Shown here: in pieces, positions 14,730 through 21,930 of the stretch
Position numbering within the stretch: position 1 is the first letter of the stretch
How the letters are laid out: each line of letters opens with the position of its first letter
Origin: Streptomyces violaceoruber
GTDB taxonomy: Bacteria; Actinomycetota; Actinomycetes; Streptomycetales; Streptomycetaceae
Assembly (NCBI GenBank): GCA_000720805.1
Contig: JODI01000108.1
Coordinates: 1-24,627, forward strand
Direction: 5' to 3'
DNA length: 24,627 nt
Notes under the pieces: generated by a model
Told to the model about the DNA's origin: nothing
Databases searched by the model: none
What the model saw: only the letters and a program-made list of their open reading frames with translations
Translations under genes and position numbers: made by a program

Positions 14730-15374
14730 TCAGGCCGTATGGGAGCGGGTGGAGGTGATCACGACGGATGTGTAGGGCATGGTGGCATGGCCGCCGAGCT
14801 TGTCGATCGCGGTCCCGGCGCTGTCCAGGACCTCCGCCATTTTGTCTGCGGGGAGTTGGGTGAGGCCGCCGAAGGTGGGGAGTTGGTCGAGCCACTCCTC
14901 ACGGGAGTAGGGGCGCTCCCAGGCGAAGCGCCACTGTTCCGGCTCGCTGAAGCTGCCGGTCGGATCCCGTCGGCGATTTTCGCGAACAGTGGCTGGTAGG
15001 CGTCCACGGCCGATCCTCTCAACAGGCCGGGGTTGAACGGGGAATCGGGGGCGACCCGTTGGAGGGCATCGGCGAGGGCGTCGATCACCTCGGCCGGGAG
15101 CTGGGGGACGTGGTGGAAGGGGGCGAGCCGGCCGCCGGGCGGGAGCACCTGGGAGCCTTGGCCGCGCCGGCGACGGGGTCCACCCAGTGCCAGGCGGTGC
15201 CGGCGATGACCGCGTCGAACTGCCGCCCGGCCGACTGCCAGTCCTCGAACCTGGCGACCTCGACCTCGACACGGCTGCGTCGCGCAAAGGCGGCCATCCG
15301 CTCGTCGGGCTCGACGCCGAGCACCGTGCAGCCGGCCGCCTGGAATTGCCGGGCCTCGATGCCGGTCCCGGCTC
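14730..15374 (-). pseudogene. SAM-dependent methyltransferase, 5' truncated by ISAs1 element and frameshifted
   Basis: The minus strand carries most of a UbiE-like class I methyltransferase in three frames. From 15374 down it reads AGTGIEARQFQAAGCTVLGV then EPDERMAAFARRS (motif I and the acidic loop), FEDWQSAGRQFDAVIAGTAW then HWVDPVAGAAK (motif II region). After a shift near 15140, GGRLAPFHHVPQLPAEVIDA and FNPGLLRGSAVDAYQPLF follow. After another shift near 14960, EQWRFAWERPYSREEWLDQL and LPTFGGLTQLPADKM lead to the stop at 14730. The first 45 or so residues before motif I are absent because the ISAs1 end starts at 15375, inside the motif. The substrate is not predictable. Confidence 0.8.
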
Positions 15375-15470
15375 CAGGGGCATTGCGTGATTGGGATCGG
15401 TCCGGTTCGCCGCTCTCGTGAGTAACGTGGCGTCATGTCCGTTGCACGGCAGGGGGTCCGGGAAAGCAGT

Positions 15471-15536
15471 GCAGGCACGGTGCTGGTGATCATGTGGTTG
15501 TCGAGACCCATGAGAACCGAGCGAGACCGTGCCTGC
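15471..15536 (+). promoter_or_regulatory. Inverted repeat covering the ISAs1 transposase start
   Basis: GCAGGCACGGT (15471-15481) is inverted at 15526-15536 (ACCGTGCCTGC), which contains the proposed GTG start at 15529. In RNA read through from outside, this hairpin would hide the start, a known way for insertion sequences to limit transposase expression. Confidence 0.45.
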
Positions 15537-15770
15537 CCGAACATCATCGCCCATCCCTTCCGTACTGGACCAACTGGGCTCCCCGCCTGATCCCCTCACC
15601 CCAAGCGATGTCGCTGACCTGCGGCGTTTTCTGATCCTGGTCGCCGATCCCCGCGATGCGCGAGGACTGCGGTATCCGGCCCTCGCGTTGTTGTGCGCGG
15701 CCGTCTCGGCGGTGCTGACCGGGGCTCGCTCGCTCATCGCGATCAGCGAGTGGATCGTGGACGCCCCGCA
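15529..15770 (+). pseudogene. ISAs1-family transposase, N-terminal fragment
   Basis: From GTG at 15529 the frame reads LGSPPDPLTPSDVADLRRFL then [20 protein letters not shown] and [20 protein letters not shown] then IVDAP. This is the N-terminal associated domain of ISAs1 transposases (H-repeat-associated type). After residue 80 the sequence becomes unrelated, so no DDE catalytic domain is present. Residues from about 44 to 80 are also present, in the opposite orientation, at the start of the second copy (23041 downward), with 113 of 114 bases identical. Confidence 0.85.
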
Positions 15771-15874
15771 TGGCGCACCTGGCCCTTCTGCCGTGTGCCG
15801 GGGCACTGTCCACGATCGTACGGTCGGCGCCGGAGGGCAAGACGAGTCGGGGGTGGCCGGCCGACCGGGGCGGT

Positions 15875-16459
15875 TCAGCTGTGGGGTCCCGTCCCGCGCA
15901 GAAACGTGTCGACGACCAGTGTTGCCAGTGCGTCCGCCTTCTGCCGGACCTGGTCCTGGTCGAGATCCGCGCCGTCTCCGTGCTGGGCCTCGTGGACGAG
16001 GGCGTAGTAGACCCGCCGCGCCCACATGAGGTCCGTGTCCGGGGAGAGGAGCCCTTCGCGCTGGGCCCGAGTGAAGAACTCGAGGGCGCTGGCGTTGACC
16101 TCGGACCAGATCACCGCCGTGAGGGGGGAGTCGGCGAGGGGGTGGCCGAGGGTGAACGGCCAGGCGCTCTTGATCCGCAGTACGTTCGCCGTGACGCGGT
16201 GGAGTGCCACGAGCGGTGGGGCGGTGTCCATGTGGGCGTCTTCTACGCCCTCCAGGAGCTGTCGCTTCGCCGAGGCTGCGAGGGCTTCGATGAGAGCCTG
16301 GCGGTTGGCGAACCGCCGGTGCACGGTCGTTCTGGCCACTCCTGCCTCCTCCGCGATCTGCTCCATGGAGGCCCCGGGGTCCTTGGCGAGGACCTGCTCG
16401 GCCGCCCCCAGGATCGCGCGCACGGTGCGCGCGGCATCGGCTCGCAGGGCTCGGCCCAT
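15875..16459 (-). CDS. TetR-family regulator, probable repressor of the pao-like operon
   Basis: This 194-residue regulator has a TetR N-terminal domain: ARTVRAILGAAEQVLAKDPG, then MEQIAEEAGVARTTVHRRFA (the helix-turn-helix) and NRQALIEALAASA. The C-terminal half is helical (VIWSEVNASALEFFTRAQRE, RRVYYALVHEAQHGDG) and its ligand is not predictable. The ATG at 16459 is preceded by GGGAG about 13 bases away. It is divergent from the molybdenum aldehyde oxidoreductase operon starting at 16757, and the shared 300-bp gap has a 16-bp perfect inverted repeat with two related TGATGC motifs. Repression of both directions, relieved by an aldehyde or a related compound, is a reasonable but untested model. 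Confidence 0.9.
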   Translation of the reverse strand: MGRALRADAARTVRAILGAAEQVLAKDPGASMEQIAEEAGVARTTVHRRFANRQALIEALAASAKRQLLEGVEDAHMDTAPPLVALHRVTANVLRIKSAWPFTLGHPLADSPLTAVIWSEVNASALEFFTRAQREGLLSPDTDLMWARRVYYALVHEAQHGDGADLDQDQVRQKADALATLVVDTFLRGTGPHS

Positions 16460-16484
16460 GACTTATCCACTCCCATTGTTGATT

Positions 16485-16584
16485 CGTGATGCACGCAAGA
16501 CTCTACGCCTGACCTGCGGATTTGTACTGATTTGCATCAGTGCTGATGCGTGGGAAAGTAAAGTTGCAACAAGGGTGATGCGAG
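16485..16584. promoter_or_regulatory. Operator-like inverted repeats between TetR and paoA-like genes
   Basis: The core is GCATCAG-TG-CTGATGC at 16533-16548, a perfect inverted repeat with 7-bp arms. Related TGATGC motifs lie at 16485-16495 (CGTGATGCACG, itself palindromic) and 16575-16584 (GTGATGCGAG). The spacing between divergent genes suggests several binding sites for the TetR protein. No confident -10/-35 pair was assigned. Confidence 0.55.
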
Positions 16585-16756
16585 TAGGAGGTCGAACTGC
16601 TACGATCCTGTTTTACATCATGGACCTCCTCTCATGATTCGGCTCCCCGGTCGGCGGTTTCCGAAGTCCGCGGAGCGGAGTCCCTCTGGTCCTGGCCCTA
16701 TGTGTCTGATGGCCCCCCTGAAAACGAGCCCGCGGGTGAACCGGAGGACTGACACG

Positions 16757-17242
16757 GTGGAGATCGAGCTGCGGATCAACGGGTCCGCCCAGAGGCTGGA
16801 CGTCGCGCCACAGGTGAGCCTGCTCGACGCGCTGCGCGAGTACCTGGGCCTGACCGGCACCAAGAAGGGCTGCGACCAAGGCGCGTGCGGTGCCTGCACG
16901 GTGCTGGTCGACGGCCGGCGGATCAACGCCTGCCTCGCACTGGCGGTGCAGTACCAGGGCCGTGAGATCACCACCATCGAAGGGGTGGACCACCCGCTGC
17001 AGGAGGCGTTCGTGCGCACGGACGGATTCCAGTGCGGCTACTGCACGCCCGGCCAGATCTGCTCGGCGATCGGCATGCTCGCCGAGCACAAGGAAGGCGC
17101 GCCCAGCGCGGCGACCGAGCACCTCGCCGACAACGGCGGGGAGCTGGACGACGCGGAGATCCGGGAGCGGATGAGCGGCAACCTGTGCCGCTGCGGCGCC
17201 TACAACGGCATCGTCTCGGCGATCAAGGAGGTCGCGAAGTGA
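16757..17242 (+). CDS. paoA: Aldehyde oxidoreductase [2Fe-2S] subunit (PaoA/YagT-like)
   Basis: This small electron-transfer subunit of a xanthine oxidase-family enzyme binds two [2Fe-2S] clusters. From GTG at 16757 it has 161 residues. The plant-ferredoxin-type cluster is held by Cys39, Cys44, Cys47 and Cys59 ([15 protein letters not shown]...NACLALA). The second cluster is held by Cys93, Cys96, Cys144 and Cys146 ([26 protein letters not shown]). GTG at 16757 is preferred because CCGGAGGA lies eight bases upstream and the family begins at this point; an ATG at 16634 would add 41 residues without homology. No Tat signal is present, unlike the periplasmic E. coli PaoA, so the enzyme is probably cytosolic. 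Its last four bases (GTGA) overlap the next gene. The symbol is by family resemblance. Confidence 0.9.
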   Translation: MEIELRINGSAQRLDVAPQVSLLDALREYLGLTGTKKGCDQGACGACTVLVDGRRINACLALAVQYQGREITTIEGVDHPLQEAFVRTDGFQCGYCTPGQICSAIGMLAEHKEGAPSAATEHLADNGGELDDAEIRERMSGNLCRCGAYNGIVSAIKEVAK

Positions 17243-18234
17243 AGTCGTTCTCCTACCTCAGCGCACCGGACACGGTCACGGCGCTGCGCACGATCGCGGA
17301 CAGCGAGAACGTGAAGTTCCTCGCGGGCGGCACGAACCTCGTCGACCTCATGCGTGAGGGCATCGAAGAGCCGGCGACACTGGTGGACATCACCCGCCTG
17401 CCGCTGACCGGCATCGAGGAACTCCCCGACGGCACCCTCCGCGTCGGGGCGCTGGTGAGCAACAGCCGACTCGCGGCGGACCCACTGATCCGCACTCGCT
17501 ATCCGGTGCTGGCAAAGGCGATCCTGCTGGGGGCGTCCGCGCAGTTGCGGAACATGGCGACGGTGGGCGGGAACCTGCTGCAGCGCACCCGCTGCATGTA
17601 CTTCTACGACGAGGCCTCCGCGTGCAACAAGCGTGTGCCCGGCAGTGGTTGTGACGCGATCGGCGGGTTCTCGCGCGGCAGTGCGGTGCTGGGGACGAGC
17701 GAGCACTGCATCGCGGCGCACCCCTCGGACATGGCGGTGGCGCTGGTGCTGCTCGACGCGGTCGTGGAGGTGGAGAGCGTGCGCGGCATCCGGCGTGTCC
17801 CGGTCGCCGACTTCCACCGGCTGCCCGGCGACACCCCCCACATCGAGACGGTGCTGGCCCCCGACGAGCTGATCACGGCCGTCGAACTGCCGCCGGTGCC
17901 GGTCGCGGCCCACTCGCGCTACCGCAAGGTCCGCGACCGCGCGTCCTACGCCTTCGCCCTCGTCTCCGTCGCCGCCGCGCTCGCCGTCAAGGACGGCGTG
18001 GTCACCGACATCCGCCTCGCACTCGGCGGGGTCGCGACCAAGCCGTAACGGGCACGCGTCGCGGAAGAGCTGCTGCTCGGCGCCGAAGCCACCGACGAGA
18101 ACTTCGCCCACGCCGCCGCCGCCGAACTCGCCCCCGCCCTGCCCCAGTCCGACAACGCCTTCAAGATCGACCTGGCCCAGCGGACGGTCGTGGCCGTGCT
18201 GCGGACACTCAACACCGAGCGGAGCGCATCGTGA
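17239..18234 (+). pseudogene. paoB: Aldehyde oxidoreductase FAD/[4Fe-4S] subunit (PaoB/YagS-like) with in-frame TAA
   Basis: This subunit passes electrons from the iron-sulfur subunit to FAD. The FAD-binding loops are present ([15 protein letters not shown] near 28-42; [17 protein letters not shown] near 103-119). Four cysteines (119, 129, 138, 157) in the [17 protein letters not shown]...EHC insert mark the PaoB type, which carries an extra [4Fe-4S] cluster. The frame is broken at codon 270 by TAA (18046-18048), right after GGVATKP, where relatives usually continue with Trp. The same frame then continues with normal family sequence (RARVAEELLLGAEATDENFA, FKIDLAQRTVVAVLRTL) to a TGA at 18232 that overlaps the next gene's GTG. 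A strong ribosome site (AAGGAGG) precedes the GTG start. A product ending at 269 would lack the last 60 or so residues. Confidence 0.88.
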
Positions 18235-20474
18235 CCACACGCACCTGGACAGGCTCCGAGCCCGGCGCGGACGCTTCCGTACCCGTGGGGAGAGCGGTCG
18301 GACAGCCGGTGGACCGCCGGGACGGCCACGCCAAGGTGACCGGGGCGGTGCGGTTTTCCGCCGAGCACCACTACCCGAACCTCACGTACGCGAAGCTGGT
18401 CCATGCCACCGTCGCCCGTGGCACGATCACCGGCATCGACACGGCCGCGGCGGCCGCGGTGCCCGGCGTCGTGGCGGTCCTCACCCACCTCAACGCGCCA
18501 AGGATCAAACCACCCCGCAAAATCAACATTGTGCGGAACCTGGGACCCGACGTCTCGGGAACCGACGTCGACTATCTCAACACCGATCAGGTCTTCTGGG
18601 ACGGCCAGCCGATCGCCGTCGTGATCGCGGAGACCTCCGCGGCGGCAAACGAGGCGGCCCCCCTCGTCGAAGTGACCTACGACCTGCTGCCCGCGCGGGT
18701 GGACTTCGCCGTCGAGCAGAAGAACGCCACCCCGGCGAAGGGCGACCTCACCTTCTCCGGCGTGAAGAAGAAGGGCGACGCCGAGGCGGCGCTGGCCGCT
18801 GCGGAGGTGTCGGTCGACCTGCGCTACACCACGCCCGGCCTGCAGCACAACGCGATCGAGCCGCACGCGACGGTCGCCGTCTGGGACGGTGACCACCTCA
18901 CGGTGCACGACACCACCCAGTCCATCCACCAGACCAGCCACTACCTGGCCTGGCGGTTCGGTGTGCCCGCGTCCCACGTCCGAGTCCGTGCCGAGTTCCT
19001 GGGGGGTGGCTTCGGCGGGAAGTTCTCCGTCTGGCCCGGCACGGTCATCGCGGCGATGGCGGCGAAAGCTGTAGGGCGGCCCGTGCGCCTGGCGCTGAGC
19101 CGCACGGCCGTCAACCGTGCCACCGGTGGGCGTACCGCCTCGACCAACAGGATCGCGCTCGGCGCGACCCGCGACGGGCGGCTCACCTCGCTGATCCAGG
19201 ACAGCATCACCCGCACCGGCTCGGCCGGAGGCCTGCTCGAGGCGACCAGCTCGCCGGCCCGGCACCTCTACGGCGCCGAGAACATGCTGACCCGGCAGAA
19301 CCTCGTCGCCATGGATCTGATGCCCAACACCTGGCTGCGCGCCCCCGGCGAGGCGATCGGCAGCTTCGTACTGGAATCGGCCATGGACGAACTCGCCTAC
19401 GAACTGTCCATGGACCCGATCGCCCTGCGGCTGCGCAACGAGCCCGCAACGGATCCGACGGGCGGCAAGAAGTTCTCCCAGCGCATGCAGTGTGAAGCCT
19501 TCGACAGGGGCGCTGAACGCTTCGGCTGGGCGGACCGCGACCCCGAACCCCGCTCCATGCGGGACGGCGAGTGGCTAGTCGGCATGGGCACGGCCACCGC
19601 CTTCCACCCGGTCCTGCGCCTGGTCGCCGACGTCAAGGTACGGCTGAGCGACGACGGCAGCGTGCTCGTGCAGTGCGGTTTCCACGAGATGGGCATGGGG
19701 GCCGCGACCGTACAGGCACAGATCGCCGCGGACGCGCTCGGCATCGCGTACGAGAAGGTCCACGTCGAGTACGGCGATTCGGTCCTGCCGACCGGACCGA
19801 TGGCAGGCAACTCCAACCAGACGGCGACGGTGGCCACCAGCGTCCTCGCCGCGTGCGCCGAGCTGACCCGCAAGGTGAGTGCCCTGGCCCGGCGTACGGG
19901 CACGAGCGGTCAGGAACCGGCAGCCGCCCTGCGGGCAGCGGGCACCCCGTTCCTGGATGCCTCGGTCGGGTCGGACACGCGGCTGGGTGCGCTGGGCAGC
20001 CAGGGCCGGTTCCTGTCCACCTTCCTGAAGGACCAGCGCTGGTCCAAGGCCGCCCGCGGCGCGCAGTTCTGCGAAGTGCGGGTGAACGCCGACACCGGCG
20101 AACTGCGGATCTCACGCTGGCTCGGCATGTTCGACGTCGGCCACATCATCAACCCCAAGACCGCCGCCAGCCAGCTCCGCGGGGCCGTGGTCACGGGCAT
20201 CGGCATGGCGCTGTCGGAGCAGAGCCTGATCGACCCCCGCAACGGACGCACCATGAGCGCCGGCCTCGACTCCTACTACCTGCCCGTCCACGCCGACATC
20301 CCCCCGATCGACGTCGCCTGGCTCGACGAACCGGACAAGACGATGCCCCTGGGAATCATCGGGCTGGGCGAGGTCGGCACGACCGGCGTGGCGGCCGCGA
20401 TTGCGAACGCCGTCTACCACGCGACCGGCAAGCGAATCCGGGACCTGCCGATCACGCTGGACAAGCTGCTCTGA
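18231..20474 (+). CDS. paoC: Aldehyde oxidoreductase molybdopterin-binding subunit (PaoC/YagR-like)
   Basis: This 747-residue catalytic subunit of a xanthine oxidase-family enzyme oxidises aldehydes to acids using the molybdenum cofactor. Visible motifs are GRAVGQPVDRRDGHAKVTGA at the start of the hammerhead-like domain, NAIEPHATVAVW (207-218), EFLGGGFGGKF (255-265, cofactor loop), WLRAPGEAIGSFVLESAMDE (368-387), GFHEMGMGAATVQAQIAADA, and the C-terminal GIIGLGEVGTTGVAAAIANA with Glu714 as the expected catalytic base. Length and order match the E. coli PaoC type (about 730 residues). GTG at 18231 overlaps the upstream stop as GTGA and has CGGAG seven bases before it. It should form a complex with the two preceding subunits. 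The physiological aldehyde is unknown. Confidence 0.93.
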   Translation: MTTRTWTGSEPGADASVPVGRAVGQPVDRRDGHAKVTGAVRFSAEHHYPNLTYAKLVHATVARGTITGIDTAAAAAVPGVVAVLTHLNAPRIKPPRKINIVRNLGPDVSGTDVDYLNTDQVFWDGQPIAVVIAETSAAANEAAPLVEVTYDLLPARVDFAVEQKNATPAKGDLTFSGVKKKGDAEAALAAAEVSVDLRYTTPGLQHNAIEPHATVAVWDGDHLTVHDTTQSIHQTSHYLAWRFGVPASHVRVRAEFLGGGFGGKFSVWPGTVIAAMAAKAVGRPVRLALSRTAVNRATGGRTASTNRIALGATRDGRLTSLIQDSITRTGSAGGLLEATSSPARHLYGAENMLTRQNLVAMDLMPNTWLRAPGEAIGSFVLESAMDELAYELSMDPIALRLRNEPATDPTGGKKFSQRMQCEAFDRGAERFGWADRDPEPRSMRDGEWLVGMGTATAFHPVLRLVADVKVRLSDDGSVLVQCGFHEMGMGAATVQAQIAADALGIAYEKVHVEYGDSVLPTGPMAGNSNQTATVATSVLAACAELTRKVSALARRTGTSGQEPAAALRAAGTPFLDASVGSDTRLGALGSQGRFLSTFLKDQRWSKAARGAQFCEVRVNADTGELRISRWLGMFDVGHIINPKTAASQLRGAVVTGIGMALSEQSLIDPRNGRTMSAGLDSYYLPVHADIPPIDVAWLDEPDKTMPLGIIGLGEVGTTGVAAAIANAVYHATGKRIRDLPITLDKLL

Positions 20475-20525
20475 GACGGCGGCCCGATCTGCGACACGAC
20501 ACGACAAGACAAGAAAGCAACTCCC

Positions 20526-21908
20526 ATGCTGGACATCGCGGACAAGCTGAACCGGTGGCTCGAGGAAGGCCGGGACTTCGCCGTGGCCACCGTGGTGGCC
20601 GTGGGCGGCAGCGCACCGCGCGGGCCGGGCGCCGCGCTCGCCGTCGACGCCGCCGGCACCGCCATCGGCTCGGTGTCGGGCGGTTGTGTGGAAGGCGCGG
20701 TCTACGAGCTGTGCATGCAGGCGCTCGCCGACGGTGAGGCGGTGCGCGAGCGGTTCGGCTACAGCGACGAGGACGCCTTCGCCGTCGGACTGACCTGCGG
20801 CGGTGTCCTCGACATCCTGGTCACCCCGGTGCCCGCCGACGGACCCGGCAGGAAGACCTTCCAGACGGCGCTGTCGGCCGCCGCCCGGGGCGAGGTAATG
20901 GCACTTGCCCGCGTGGTCTGCGGCCCTCCCCAGTTCCTCGGACGGGCGCTGGCGGTCCGTCACGACGGCTCCTACGAAGGCGGACTCGGCGGACGCCCGG
21001 ACCTGGACCGCGCCGTCGTCGACGAAACCCGCTCCCTGCTCGACGCCGGCCGCACCGGCACCTTCGACATCGCGCAGGACGGGTCGCACTGCGAGCCCGG
21101 CCTGAGCGTGTTCGTCGAGTCGAGCGTGCCGCCGCCGCGCATGCTCGTCTTCGGCGCCATCGACTTCGCCGCGGCGCTGGTGCGCGTGGGCAAGTTCCTC
21201 GGCTACCACGTCACCGTGTGCGACGCCCGCCCCGTGTTCGCCACCCGGACGCGTTTTCCCGAGGCCGACGACATCGTGGTCGACTGGCCGCACCGCTACC
21301 TGCACCGCACCCGGACCGACGACCGCACGGTGGTGTGCGCGCTCACCCACGACGCCAAGTTCGACGTACCCCTCCTGGAAGCGGCCCTGCGGCTGCCGGC
21401 CGCCTACATCGGCGCGATGGGCTCCCGCCGCACCCACGCAGACCGCGACCGCAGGCTCCGCGAGATCGGCCTGACCGACGCTGAACTGACCCGCCTGCAC
21501 TCACCCATCGGCCTCGACCTCGGCGCCCGCACGCCCGAGGAGACCGCCCTGTCCATCGCCGCCGAGATCGTCGCCGCCCGCCACGGCGGTACAGGCCTGC
21601 CCCTGAGCGAGTCACACACGCCGATCCATCACGCCACCGAAGCGCACCGGCTGGGGGTGATCAGCGCGAGTGACCGTGTGACAGCCGACCGTCAGGAGCA
21701 CCGGAACACCGCGAGCCGGGTCCGGGTCGGCGTGGCCACCTCGATGCCGACAGCTCGTGATCAGGACGGGGTCTTCCCGGGGGCGGCGGTGGTCGATTTG
21801 AATAACGAAAACGATCAGTTTAGTATTAACGGGAAACCGGTCGGTTTCCTTGTGAGGGGCGGCCGAGACCGTGATCCACGGTTGCCTTCGTGTGCTGAAG
21901 GGTTTTGA
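20526..21908 (+). CDS. XdhC/PaoD-like molybdenum cofactor maturation protein with unusual C-terminal extension
   Basis: This maturation factor inserts sulfurated or cytosine-type molybdenum cofactor into the preceding enzyme. The XdhC/CoxI domain has FAVATVVAVGGSAPRGPGAA, SVSGGCVEGAVYELC (50-63) and LTCGGVLDILV (89-99), with the conserved cysteines Cys54 and Cys91. The XdhC Rossmann domain follows: RMLVFGAIDFAAALVRVGKF (205-224), CDARPVFATRTRFPEAD and YIGAMGSRRTHADRDRRLRE, ending RTPEETALSIAAEIVAARHG and SHTPIHH near residue 369, where relatives normally stop within a few residues. Here the frame runs on to residue 460 through sequence that does not resemble the family and contains a hairpin (21832-21849). 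The ORF ends 22 bases before the ISAs1 end. The ATG at 20526 has only a weak ribosome site. Confidence 0.88.
   Translation: MLDIADKLNRWLEEGRDFAVATVVAVGGSAPRGPGAALAVDAAGTAIGSVSGGCVEGAVYELCMQALADGEAVRERFGYSDEDAFAVGLTCGGVLDILVTPVPADGPGRKTFQTALSAAARGEVMALARVVCGPPQFLGRALAVRHDGSYEGGLGGRPDLDRAVVDETRSLLDAGRTGTFDIAQDGSHCEPGLSVFVESSVPPPRMLVFGAIDFAAALVRVGKFLGYHVTVCDARPVFATRTRFPEADDIVVDWPHRYLHRTRTDDRTVVCALTHDAKFDVPLLEAALRLPAAYIGAMGSRRTHADRDRRLREIGLTDAELTRLHSPIGLDLGARTPEETALSIAAEIVAARHGGTGLPLSESHTPIHHATEAHRLGVISASDRVTADRQEHRNTASRVRVGVATSMPTARDQDGVFPGAAVVDLNNENDQFSINGKPVGFLVRGGRDRDPRLPSCAEGF
21832..21849 (+). terminator. 18-bp palindrome inside the XdhC-like extension, possible former operon terminator
   Basis: GGAAACCG-GT-CGGTTTCC is a perfect inverted repeat in a locally AT-rich patch (21797-21830), unlike the surrounding GC-rich DNA. 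It lies about 190 bases past the family's expected end, a sensible place for an operon terminator if the original stop codon has been lost. Confidence 0.4.
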
Positions 21909-21930
21909 AGTCCGCAGGTTCCCGGTCCGG

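Larger units (their letters stand above)
15375..15770 (+). mobile_element. ISAs1-family element, left-end fragment
   Basis: The outer edge is recognised because CAGGGGCATTGCGTGATTG at 15375 matches CAGGGTCATTGCATGATCG, the inward-reading end of the second ISAs1 copy at 21931 (20 of the first 24 bases). The fragment runs through the 5' leader and the first 80 transposase codons. It stops at 15770, where similarity to the other copy ends abruptly at CCCCGCA. Confidence 0.75.

Noticed and set aside
17200..18240. Long minus-strand open frames opposite the oxidoreductase genes, such as 17200-18240, 17946-19265 and 20112-21500
   Set aside because: These are antisense shadows of high-GC coding regions; they have His/Gly/Val-rich translations and no domains.
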